Part shown: positions 25,023 through 35,631 of the stretch, in pieces
How the letters are laid out: each line of letters opens with the position of its first letter
How positions within the stretch are numbered: position 1 is the first letter of the stretch
NCBI GenBank assembly: GCA_027919835.1
Contig: JANVFP010000041.1
Span: forward strand, 186,001 to 250,000
Source: Lentinula raphanica
Taxonomy: Eukaryota > Basidiomycota > Agaricomycetes > Agaricales > Omphalotaceae
Direction: 5' to 3'
DNA length: 64,000 bases
The notes under the pieces: model-generated
What the model was told of the DNA's origin: nothing
The model's database searches: none
Seen by the model: the letters and a program-made list of their open reading frames with translations, nothing else
Translations under genes and position numbers: made by a program

Positions 25023-26043
25023 CGGTGAAAGCTGAAAGTCGCAGGGTGACGGAAGTGTTTTGAAAAGCGATAGTATGTCGGATAAGCGTACGCAAACGAA
25101 AACTGCCAGCAGTTTTTTTGTGGGTGGGGTTTCGAGAATGCGCGAGCTTGAGGCTTTTATGCAATCCGACAGATGGTACATATTTGTGTAGGTTTGTGGC
25201 GAATATTTTCTTTTTTACATTATAAACAAAGGCTGGATAACCCAAGTATGTATATTTCATGATCATAATTATTATTTTACTGATAATCTTCTCATTCAGA
25301 TGTATTCCTTCGGTGGGAGTAATCTTCGCACATCTCCGGCATGTCCCTTTGGTATCCTCCTCACTGCCTCTCACTGTTCAGTCTAAATGAACGGACGTCA
25401 GCGAATCTACGCAGACGGAGGCCTATAGAGGCCTATACACAGCCTACAGGTGGTAGGTTCATCTGATGCCCCCTGATTCCGCTCGGATAGGACAATTCTT
25501 CTGGCCTTGACACATGGAGACGATGCGCATTTTACCTCAACTTCACATGGATCAAGCTCCATAACCATGCAAGGATTCCTTTCTTAGTCTGGTACGTATT
25601 ACGAGGTATTACGGTACACCTTTCGAAAGCTTTCGAATCGCCGCCTCTCACCGCCTTCTTATCATGATAATGAAGGCTTTACTGCAACAGAAAGTGTCAC
25701 TTCTTCAGGATCCAGCAGGAAGCATTGAGCAATCCTTAACCGCCCCTTTGGAAGCTGAAGTGGCTAGCCCTGCGCCCACCGGGCCAAGTCTGCACAATCA
25801 ACTCATCTTCGCACGTCATCTCCGGGCCCCTTGCAACCTGCTCAGCCTCTGTTAGCCTTCAATCTCAAGCAACCACACAAGCGTGGTACATACACAGCTT
25901 GCTCATCTGACGCACGATGATCTCTCCCAGTGTTGATCCTCTTTTCGTGGTAGCTTGGATCGCTGGAGCCTTCTGATCCACAAGCATTTTGATGTGTGGG
26001 TCACCTTTGAGTTTCCTCCTCTCATCTCTCGTACCATCCAAAG

Positions 26044-26736
26044 TCAACCTGAGCTCCCAAAAGACAGTGTGTATCGATTGGTCGATACACCCACAAACTT
26101 TGTCGCTGTTATCAAAGATGGGGAGTCGACTGATAGAGCCCCGATTGTCACCCAACGGTGCATGGGTGGAGAGGAAGAGATGGTAAGTGTTATGTGATTC
26201 GACTTCACATAAGCACTGAAGTACCGATTCAACTTCTTACAGTGGCAGATCGAAGCCATGCCCGGACCTTCAACCAACCTCATCACCATTACAAACCTGG
26301 CTAGTACATCACAGGCAAGTGCTGGCTGGCCGGCTGTCGCCAACCAAATTCTCGTCGGAACTCGTTCTCCAGCGGTTCTCAACACGACTTCACTGTGGTC
26401 AATCGATAAAACTGGCAATAAAGTCACCCCTCAGTCCTATCTACCTAACTGTCTGCCTTCTTACAGGTGTGTTCCAGAGGCGGCTAGCACTCCTGTGTTT
26501 ATTCTCAGTGCAGGCACTGATCGTGGTTTTCTTAGTGGCAGTACTCAACTGATAGGAACGAATTCAGCTCGGGCGATGGATGATGGTGATAATCGAGTGA
26601 GCCTTTCAGTGCTGTTTATCAAAGTGCTGTGGTGGACATTGCTATTCATATCTAGGTCGTGCTAATAGAAGGTTCAGCGGATCGTCTTCCGCATTGGAGA
26701 CTCGTTGAAAGGCATCTTGAAGTTGATGTCCAGTGA
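26044..26736 (+). CDS. Candidate beta-trefoil protein (lectin or protease-inhibitor type), 5' end unresolved
   Basis: Exons about 26044-26182, 26243-26596 and 26656-26736, joined by introns GTAAGTG...TTACAG (60 bp) and GTGAGC...TCTAG (59 bp). About 190 residues can be read. Three repeats share the pattern of a beta-trefoil: VYRLVDTPT...MWQIEAM, LITITNLAS...SLWSID and VFILSAGTD...HWRLVE, each ending with W-x-(I/L). Fungal members of this fold include ricin-B lectins and cospin- or clitocypin-like inhibitors; which applies here cannot be told. No in-frame ATG precedes exon 1 closely; a first exon may lie at 25917 or further up. No signal peptide was seen, which would fit a cytosolic fruiting-body-type protein. 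Lies immediately beyond the family A repeat. Confidence 0.42.
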
Positions 26737-28169
26737 TTAGTCCCAAGTTTGACTGATCTGATCGATTGAATACGTAGAATCCTGGACACATGTATGAGCT
26801 CACACAATGGAAATATTGATTTTATTCTGCCCCTTTCAGATTCTATGTAGTACTGTGATTATCTTCTGTCGGAGGATTTTTGAAAAACCACTTGAGAAAG
26901 TCGAGCTCAGTTGGCGTTTACAAGTACTTGAGCGGTGGCAGGAAGTAGCGTGAGAATTTACCCCGAGCCGCAGGCTCCGCTAGACTCCGTAACGTTCTCT
27001 GCCACGGTCAGACTCTTCATGAGTCTTGAATCGAATCACACTTTTATCCTGCTCTCAATTCTGACTCATAGCGGACTACGACTACCAAACAACAGTTCCA
27101 GGGATCTTTCGACGTTCTTCGAAGTTCGGAAACAGGAGTTCAGAGAACATCCGTGACGCAATAATCAGATCAATTTATACATTTACCAAAGTTTACCACA
27201 GTCTACGACAGATTCACGGCCATGGCAATAATCAGGTGGAATCTAATGGGCACCGCCAGCGTACGCACTGTACCGAATGTCATACTGAAAACTACAACTA
27301 ATCTCTTCTCTTCCCTCTCAGAACTGTCACTCGATCAGTGTTGTGCGGGTCGGACGGAGGGCAGACAAGGTCACTGACCCACCGTGACTGAAGATTCAAT
27401 TTTTCAGTCGGAAGCGGTCACAGCTGGATCTATCTTTATAGTGAATTCAATAACTGTGCGGCGGACATTCGACTCTTCATGTCACTCGGAGACTGCACGG
27501 CTTCTCACTGAGTGCTACTGAGTAGCTGACGGTTTCTTACGCTTTGGTCATGCTTGCCACCGCTTACCGCTTTATCCTCAATCCCATAGTAAGTATTCAT
27601 TCACCTTTGCTGCAGAAGGTGAATACTAAACACATTTGGTCGACGCATCAAGCCGTGTTACAGGAACCTCCATTCAAATCTCATACGGGGCACTCTCAAT
27701 CCAACTGTAGGCCGCATTCACGCCATACCTGGAGTCCGTTGACGATGCTGTTACCCCATCGGTATCAGGAATGTTCCGAACCACAGGCATACTATATGTA
27801 CGTTGAATTCTCTGTAATTGTTTCTGTTTCGTGTGGATTGGATTTTGACTTGACGGGCTACAGTTTTTAACAAATTGTAGTATACCATTCAACTTTGGCG
27901 TTCGAATGATTCAACGGGAGTTTGAAGGTTTAAACTGGGTCCACATTATTGGGTTATTGAGGTTGCATGCATATGGTATGATCATGAAGAGACTGTAACA
28001 CAGATTCACTCACACCCTACCCCCAAGGATCAAGCTCAAGTCTGATCTAAACAAACTTTGCGTTCATCGGTAGTATCACTTTTAGTGTTTGTTTGAAACA
28101 GAGGACCCCACTGCGACTCAAAGACCCTCTTTTTCGATTCTACACGCTGACGTTGTGTCGTCGTTGAGA
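26737..28169. other. Intergenic, possibly a decayed gene near 27.5 kb
   Basis: At 27550-27870 a short ATG frame (LATAYRFILNPI) runs into a good splice pattern (GTAAGTATTC...TGTTACAG), but the sequence after it has stops in the most protein-like frame (AAFTPYLESVDDAVTPSV). This may be a degenerate gene of unknown type. The rest, including the 300 bp before the MFS gene, shows nothing recognisable. Confidence 0.3.
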
Positions 28170-29791
28170 ATGGACCCAACAAGTGACCAGCATCGAAAGG
28201 TCGAATGGATCCGAATATCCCAGTTGGCACTCTCGTTCTTTGTGTACGCGCAGGCAGGCATGAGTGATGGGTCCCTGGGTGGTCTGTCTTTTCTTCATTT
28301 TGAAGCGACTGGGCATTTCCCGTTGACCGTGCCCTGACAGCTCAACTTGATTCATTGCAAAACTATTACAATCTCACCTTCACTGTGGTATCGTTGATAT
28401 TTCTCGCAAATGCTGCAGGTAGCTATAGATGCTGTGTCAACTAGTTTGAAGACTTGATCCACTGATTCACAATCGCAGGCTGGTTAGTGGCCAGTTTCCT
28501 GAACATCTACCTTCTGCATCATCACAATTTCTGGACGACACTCGCTGTGAGTCGTTAGGTGCTGAGCACATTTGTGTGTTGATGTGTGAATAACAAGTAG
28601 CTTGCGTCGATGGCGAACATGGTTGGGTCGATCATTATCGTCATTTTACCCCCTTTTCCTGCCTTTGTGGTTGCCCTGTTCATCAACGGCATAGGCGCTT
28701 GCATCTACGATGCGAGCTTTGCCGCTTATACTGCCCATTTCGACGAGGGTCTTGCCATGTCTCTTCTGTTTGCAGCGTTTGGGGTGCGGTCCATCCGATA
28801 CAGTCGGGATGCTCTACATGCTCACTCCACATGCTAGGTTGGCGCACTCATCGCACCATTGATCGTCGCAGCTATGCTTGACCATAGCGTTTCTTGGAAC
28901 ATGTATTATTATGTGCCCTTAGGTCTATCTATACTCAACATACCTCTGTTATGGACCATATTTCGAAAATATCGTCTACCAAAGGAGCCGGAAAATTCAT
29001 CCACGGCAAAAGGTGTTCGAAGAAAATTTGTCCTCGTTGCTCGGAACCCCAACGTACTGACTGGTGGAGTATTGACAACACTTGTATGTAGAAGACTGTC
29101 AACTTTCTGTCAACCCTGTTCTGACTTCTCCTGTACTAGTCCATGGCTTCGGGTGAAATCCTCACCAGCTGGCTTGTGTCTTTCATGACGGACGTGCGGC
29201 ACGGCAACGCTTATACAATGAGATATGTTCTCAGCGGGTACTGGATTGGGCTGGTTCTTGGACGATTGTTACTGGCCAAAGTGACGTCCTATATCGGGCC
29301 AAGGATATCCTTGACACTCTATGGTATCATTGCTGTTGCCCTCCTTGCCGTGATACAATTCGTGGATAATATCATCATCAACGCCGTTGCTTCTGCGCTG
29401 ACTGGGTTTTTCCAAGCGCAAGTCCCCGTATTGTCAGTTTCCTCGTACGAATTTCTGATGATACGTCGTGTACTTCTTCAGACCTTCTACCCCGATGATC
29501 ATCTCTATCTCGTCGAAATGGGTCTCACCTTCGCTCATCGACCCCGCTATATCCATCTTGACTGCTTTTGGTCTCATAGGATCGGCACTCGGTCCACTGT
29601 GTGTGGGGTTTGTGAACTCGGCAGGAGGCTTGAGGTGGTTACCTAGTATCACAATGGGGACTATTGGAGTTACTTTGGGAGTGTGGCATCTGGCTCCGAG
29701 TGCACCTTGGAGGGACAGAGTTCGAGTGGACTCAAGTCGAGATTCAGATGAACGTATCGGACCCAAATCGGAGAAGTTGTCGAATGTGTAA
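28170..29791 (+). CDS. Major facilitator superfamily transporter, fucose-permease/Bsc6-like
   Basis: Seven exons: 28170-28281, 28341-28418, 28479-28546, 28601-28783, 28838-29083, 29140-29432, 29482-29791 (429 aa). About 12 hydrophobic segments with a cytosolic central loop (FRKYRLPKEPE to KFVLVARNPN). Features of this fungal MFS group: a short N terminus, GMSDGSLGAQLDSLQNYYN in helix 1, FLANAAGW, and SGYWIGLVLGRLLLAK after the central loop. It would move a small solute across a membrane by proton coupling; the substrate cannot be read from sequence. The start is the first in-frame ATG before the conserved helix 1. It is 600 bp upstream of the aminomutase gene on the same strand, which may point to a shared pathway (inference). 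The sixth intron (29433-29481) is the least certain. Confidence 0.8.
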
Positions 29792-30387
29792 TTTCATGCT
29801 TGAGAAATAAGTAGTGTTATTTTCTTTCGTTGGATTTATTCGACTCGCAACTTGTACAGCGTCCGAATTCTCTTCTTCACTGCTACTGATCGGTCTCCTT
29901 CTCTCTAAAATAACTGCGACTTTCAATATCAAAGATGTAATGAGTCCCACTCGTAGCCCGCTCGCAGTATGGTTTAGCTCCCAGCTGACATACTTGGACA
30001 TTCAGAAGACTACAGTCGCAGATGTTGTAAGATGAATAAAGCCCACTCGTAGACCGCGAATTGGAGGTCACCAATATATCTCATACGAAAGCCACGCATG
30101 CATTGAATTGAACTCTGTTCCACTTCGTTCGTTCGAAAGTTACAGAGTCCCAAAGACGGAACTTGGAAGATGAACATAACGCGGGCTGCGAGATCCGTGG
30201 TTGTCTTGCGGCAGACTTGACTAAATACACGCAATGGATTGTGCTACAGTACTCCCAATGTATTCAGTGCTGGAAGGTTCCGAGTCAGTAATTTGAAGCA
30301 CATTAAGGTGTTCCAGTTTACAGTAACATCTTTAAAGGACAAGTGGGGTACCTGAAACCCTATCACCTTTTGCATTTGAACTCGAAA
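29792..30387. other. Spacer between the MFS and aminomutase genes
   Basis: About 600 bp holding the 3' end of the transporter and the promoter of the aminomutase. CCCACTCGTAG and nearby GAG/CCG words are repeated at about 29945 and 30041. No gene was supported. Confidence 0.4.
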
Positions 30388-31984
30388 ATGCCTAGCATTT
30401 GTCTGGGTCTCTCTTACCGCAGTCTTCGAGCACAGATAGTACGTCCTCAGCAGCGCTTGCCACTGCAATTCTTGAAGGCAGCACCGGGCCTATTTGCTGC
30501 AGACTACCGTCCTTACAGCGCAGTCCAACGTCTATCACTAGATCTTCAATATTCCAAGGAGCCTTACTGGCAGAAACTTGCGGTTTGGAAAGACATCAAT
30601 GAGATAGATTTTCTGGACTACAACTGGCAGGTAAGGCTTTATCAGAACATAGCAAGGAATCCGTACTTTACTGACATTGCCCAGGTCGCGAACACCATCC
30701 AGGGGAAAGACAAACTAGCCAGATTCCTCTACGCAGCACTCCCTGAGGATATCCCGTACGATGAAGACGCACCGGAGTCCTTACGCCATATTCGAACGCG
30801 AGATATGTTCGTGCAGGACGTCTTGGGCGGAATTTCTCTTGCTCCGATGTCTATACGCATTACACCTCACATCATGAGTGTGATCGACTGGAACAAACCA
30901 CTTTCTGATCCTGTTCGACGCCAGTTCATTCCCCTCAGATCAACGTTTGTCGAGGATCACCCAAAGCTTCAGCTAGATTCGCTCAATGAAACGGGAACCT
31001 CTCCGACACCAGGGCTTGTCCATCGCTACCACGACAAGGTACTCTTCCTAGGTAAGTCAGCTCCGTGGTATCTGTCATTGACCACTCAAATCAAAGGAAC
31101 ATAGCTGTGTCGGTATGCCCTGTCTACTGCCGTTTCTGCACACGTTCCTACTCTGTAGGCGGACCGACCGAGGAAGTTTCGAAAAAGAGTGCGTTCCCGC
31201 CAACTCGGCGACGTTGGGAACGCATGTTCGAATACATTGAGCAGACGCCACAACTGTCTGACATCGTCGTTTCTGGTGGAGATGGGTATTACATTCCCCC
31301 GGAGCATTTGACTACAATCACGGAACGGTTACTCGCTATACCACACATCCGTCGTATCCGGGTTGCGAGCAAAGGACTGGCGGTGTGCCCCTCGCGCATA
31401 CTGACTCCGGAGGATGAATGGACAAAGGCACTCATCGATGCCTCGAAGACAGCGAAGCAGATGGGTAAATCAGTGGCATTGCACACACATTTTAATCATC
31501 CAGCCGAGATGACATGGGTCTCCCGACTGGCTGCACAGAAACTGTACGAAGAGGGAGTAACAGTGAGAAATCAGACTGTCCTTTTGCGCGGGGTCAATGA
31601 CGACGTTAAGACGATGAAGACGTTAATCAGAATGCTAGCTGACAACAATATCATACCGGTAAGCAAAGGTTTGAAAATACACGACTTTCCATACCGTTGC
31701 TGAATCATGAGGGGCAGTACTATGTCTACCAAGGAGATATGGTGTCGGGGGTTGAGGATCTGAGGACACCGCTGTCTACTATCCTTGAGATCGAACGACA
31801 TATACGAGGATCGATTGCTGGGTTCGCTACACCTAATTTTGTGATTGATCTTCCTGGAGGTGGTGGCAAACGTTTGGCAGCATCGTACGAGACTTACGAT
31901 CGCTCGACCGGTGTATCGACATATGTAGTACCTGGCAGTGGCGGGAGCAAGGACAAGGTCTATGAGTATCATGACCCGTTGTAA
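30388..31984 (+). CDS. Lysine 2,3-aminomutase family radical SAM enzyme
   Basis: Four exons: 30388-30630, 30685-31051, 31105-31658, 31712-31984 (478 aa). The family uses a [4Fe-4S] cluster, S-adenosylmethionine and PLP to move an amino group from carbon 2 to 3 (lysine to beta-lysine). The cluster motif CxxxCxxC is C208, C212 and C215 (CPVYCRFC), preceded by LVHRYHDKVLF. The PLP-binding lysine is K441 in LPGGGGK. SGGDGYY, LHTHFNHP and QTVLLRGVNDD, as well as YYVYQGDMV, follow the family order. The N-terminal 45 residues are rich in Arg and Leu without acids, like a mitochondrial import signal. Substrate may differ from lysine (glutamate or other amino acids are used by relatives). Known mainly from bacteria, with scattered fungal homologues, so an ancient bacterial origin is plausible. 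Confidence 0.9.
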
Positions 31985-32678
31985 AAACATTCCGACAAGA
32001 GCTTACAACGTTTTGAGTTATTGTATATTGTGTGCACTCGTTGCAATCAAGGGTTTCGATCAACGGTCGTGGTATGTCAAGCTATGAGGGGCGAGGATGA
32101 TGTAGGATAAGACGAGGTTTGACGAGGTAAACATACCCATACCCAAACCTAGTTTATTCCAAGCCTTTCCAAACTCAACCACCCAGCGACTATGATAACC
32201 TTGTCTCTAGTATCTCAAGTTATCTGTACTGAAGAGTTCAAACAAACAAGGCGTAGCGACGAGTGTGAGCCTCTAGTGGTCCAGCTGTAGTCCCGTAGCG
32301 ATTAGAGAGCTTCATCATCATTGTTGGGAGGAAGAAAATAATTTAAGCGCCCAAGGCAAAGGCGCTCTCTTCAGCACCACCATCATCATTTTATTGATGC
32401 ACGGTGCCTTCTACTACTTGCTGCTTGCTCCACCCGCCCTCTTGGACCCTCTCTTGCATTATAATACATCCAGTGAAACCCAAATGTATCCAACGCGAGT
32501 TGAACTGGATAGCATTATAATATCTTGCATGACGGACGATTCATGTCCAACAGATGGCCACGAGCTCAAATCGATTCAGAAGGATCAAACAGAAGTCATG
32601 TCCGTCTGCAATGTGCAGACTATTACGGTCCCACAAATGATCTTCAGGAGTTGGTTTCCCTTTCTCCAATCCTTCTAT
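31985..32678. other. Convergent spacer
   Basis: Lies between the 3' ends of the aminomutase (plus) and the hydrolase (minus). A plus-strand frame at 32394-32732 has no recognisable content and overlaps the end of the hydrolase. Nothing else was seen. Confidence 0.4.
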
Positions 32679-34124
32679 TCAACCAGTGCTAATCTCTATA
32701 TCGTAGGGCTGAAAATGCAAGTTAGAAAGTAAACATGTGAGGCAAATTCGACGCACATATGAAACCACAAAGTCGTCATCATCTAGTTCATGCCGTCTCA
32801 ATGGATCCCAACCATAATCTCGCAACATCCTGTCCCAAGGTGACACTACTATCTCTGGCGGAGTGGAAGGTACGACCGGGGCACCACCCTTTTTGGGCAA
32901 ACTTGCAACTACGAAATCATGAATCATCGGATTTAATCTAAGGAGGTAAAACTTTATATCCATATATAAAATGGAGTCGAGTGCTGATACTTACTCTTTT
33001 CCAAAATCAACACATAGATAATGAGGAGCATATGGAATGATTTCCATTGTTGTGTTCACTCCTGCCTTTTGTAGATCCTGCATAAGTTTGTCTGAGTAAC
33101 TTGGTGCGTATATTATACTGCCACCTCCATGTATAAGCTTGACTGGGCATGAAATTCGTGACAGTGATTCGAGTGATTGCGGTTTGCGAGTGCGTAGAAA
33201 CTCAAATGCTATCAAGCGGCATTCCTCGGGAGACCACTTTCTTGCACATATAGCCAGACATGATTTTTGTAGCCTAGCACGTACAAGCAATGATCAATGA
33301 CTAGTTGAAGAATGCGAAGGACTTATTCTAATAACACAGACATTACTCACGCTTGAGCAAGAGGTGACATGTCATTGCTGAATGCATATTGTGTGAAAGC
33401 CAAGCCGGCTTCAGCCTGTGCTTCGGGTAGGCCAGACGTCCATGCCTGTAAAAGCTCTACCCTTCCCTCCACTATGTCCGGCAACTCAAAAAGTTCGTCC
33501 AGTTTCAGAATACGGCAGCTTTCATGAACAAGTTTTTGGCTCACTCACTTCCTCAAGACAGGTATGAGATATAATGAACAATGACAAGACTTGTTCAGGT
33601 TTTTGAACAGCTACCTGCAACGCAATAGTGCTACCCATGTCCAAAGCGACGAAGTGACAAGCAGGGAGCTGTAATGTATCCTCATGATAGGAAATTTGCC
33701 ATGAGTCAAGGCTGGCAAGGGTAGTAGGCTGAATACTCACTATCATTGCTATAACATCCTCCGCTGCCTCCTCCTGGCCATATTTTGGCGGTAATGTGTC
33801 GCTCGTTGTATCTCCATGCCATCTCAGATCAAAAGTGACCAAATTGAACTTTCTCAGGGTTCGATTGGAGAACTGAGCTGAGGAGTACATTGGATATCGA
33901 GGATGGAGGTATGAGGAGGTGGTCTCAGGTTTAAGATCGCCTGAAATATAACGAGAGAAAAACCGATACTCACAATGGAATATGTTGTGATAGCCAAGCG
34001 CGTGGAAGAACAAGAGAACCGGGAGCTCAGGCTCGATGCTTTCTGCGGACGCCGAAGACGGTGTGCTGATAGTATAGTGGAAACTCGTCTGCCCTGTGGA
34101 AGTCGACACGGTCGCAAAAGGCAT
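32679..34124 (-). CDS. Alpha/beta-hydrolase fold protein with Asp at the nucleophile elbow
   Basis: Six exons: 34124-33974, 33940-33741, 33668-33549, 33484-33351, 33273-32995, 32937-32679 (380 aa). The fold is shown by the strand-rich start (LPVLLFFHALGYHNIF), FNLVTFDLRWHGDT, PPKYGQEEAAEDVIAMI, the nucleophile elbow in CHFVALDMGSTIALQ, and late strands CPVKLIHGGG and PHYLCVD, then NPMIHDFV. The elbow residue is D127 where relatives of this basidiomycete group usually have Ser (GVSMG). Asp is the nucleophile in haloalkane dehalogenases and epoxide hydrolases, so the change may alter chemistry or abolish activity. No signal peptide. The gene is on the same strand as the methyltransferase upstream (479 bp between). 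Confidence 0.75.
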
Positions 34125-34603
34125 TATGTTGAGCCAAGTGCCCCCACAATCAATTTTGGTGGCAGTATTTAAACACCTCTCGCTTTCGCCTGCCTTGAGA
34201 CTTCGTTTTCGTTGGATCTAGGATCATCTCGGGCATCTTGGGTTTGAGTACAAGGTAGTGTATAGTTGATAGGTTCTCGCATGCAAATACTGCCTGATAC
34301 GGTTTCGGAGAAGTGGGAGAAGTAATATCCAGTCCCACAGCGGTAAGTACTCCCCCAATTACCGTGCTTGTTTTTTTTAAAGTGAGAACATTCCAACCTT
34401 TTCCAACCAAATTGCTTCTGGAATCTGATTTATTGGTGAACCTGAGTTACGTCCTCAGACCTCAGCGTCAGATTCTGTCAGATTGGACACACAGCATCTT
34501 CCTTGGCTCTATGACAACATTTCGAACATCATGGTGATTAACCTACGCATCTTCACATCGTCTCTCCTTCGAAACCACATCTTAAATGTGATATATGACT
34601 TGC
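34125..34603. other. Spacer between hydrolase and methyltransferase
   Basis: About 480 bp on the promoter side of the hydrolase. A minus-strand frame at 34150-34410 (with ITSPTSPKPYQAVFACENL) is open, but has no recognisable domain and no in-frame link to the hydrolase start. It may be 5' untranslated sequence. Confidence 0.3.
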
Positions 34604-35631
34604 CTAATCGTCCGCCATGGGCTTTTGACCTACGATAGCATAGAAAGTTGTGTAGGCCTCCTTCGAAGCTTTCCATTCACGAACTGAAGCTTTCACCAGC
34701 GCTTCATACTCTTCCGCGGTGTCCACAATCCCGTAACCTCCTGACTCTACTACCGGACCCTTCATAGCCGCCCATAGATCCCCCAACATACCGCTCTCGT
34801 ATCCTGTCTTGGTGTGGGATGGGAATGTATGATCTAGAAGTTCCCCTCCGACCGAAGCACGCCTGGGCTCGCATTTCACATTCACGAAACCCGCCTCTTG
34901 CAAGATCTCAGGAAGATACACTGAGAAGTCTTCGATGACTCCTTTCGCGTCAAACAACGTGCCGAGCAAAGCCCCCAACCTTGCTGAATTCGGCCCTACA
35001 CTCCACGAACTGACGTCTCGAGCCTGGAGCTCGACGAGTTCGACCCATCCACCTGGCTCGAGAACTCTATACAATTCGGCCACTGCTGTACGCCAGAGCG
35101 AGTCATTCGCTGCGCCCACCAAGAGCCGTTGATGGGCGTAGGAAAACGTATCGGACCATTCAGGATCAGGGAGATTGGCAACGGAGTTCACAGAGAAGTG
35201 AACCTGAGTTGGATGGTTGGCGGGGAATTGAGCAGATGACATGTCGATGCATTCGATATCGAGAGTGATGCCCTTAGCGCGATTCCTTTCGAAGAATTGT
35301 AGGGCCCAAATTCCTGTTAATTGCGAAGAAATAAGCTATGAACGAGAATGAAGAGAATCGCAAATGAACTTACCACTTCCTGCTGCGCTTTCTAAGACAC
35401 GGTCACCGGTAGTGAGATGAGTTGGTGCAACAGATAGACTTCCCCCAAACAAGGCGGTAAGCATGTCATGCTGTTTATCTAGCCTGCAAGAATGTACATG
35501 GACTATCTCAGTTGTGTTTTACTCATTTCAATTTTCTCTACTCACCTTTTCGTCTCCATCTTGTCGGCAGGAAGGAGATACTGCCTTGAGGAGGCATAAA
35601 ATCGATCAGGTCGCGACGATTGGTTGTTCAT
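34604..35631 (-). CDS. SAM-dependent methyltransferase (class I)
   Basis: Three exons: 35631-35546, 35483-35374, 35313-34604 (301 aa). Motif I is VLESAAGSGIWALQF (the usual GxGxG region, here AGSG). Next come the acidic post-I residue in LDIECIDMS, a segment with LPDPEW...FSYAHQRLLVGA, and motif III LYRVLEPGGWVELVE. This matches the fungal methyltransferase group common in secondary-metabolite and orphan loci; the acceptor is unknown. No signal or membrane segment, so cytosolic. Start chosen at the ATG before NNQSSRPDRF, which splices in phase into LDKQHDMLTALFGG. Intron sites are GTGAGT/TTGCAG and GTAAGT/TAACAG. Co-location with an aminomutase, transporter and hydrolase is suggestive of a pathway, but gene orders of this kind also arise by chance. 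Confidence 0.82.

Larger units (their letters stand above)
20680..25907. repeat. Tandem direct repeat, unit about 2.4 kb, two full and one partial copy
   Basis: Unit 1 about 20680-23100, unit 2 about 23100-25510, and a partial third copy about 25510-25907. Each full unit holds one family A gene plus about 1.6 kb of flank, including GCATTGAGCAATACTTGACC and GCCCACCGGG stretches and a GTTCGAGTTCGAAC patch (near 21605 and 24004). The third copy stops in TACATACACAGCTTGCTCATC, after which the sequence is unique. Members 1 and 2 lie in a related but shorter unit of about 1.55 kb (about 17840-19390 and 19391-20680). Confidence 0.8.

Noticed and set aside
34150..34410. Minus-strand frame of 86 codons between hydrolase and methyltransferase
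   Set aside because: No domain, no link to either gene and no support other than being open.
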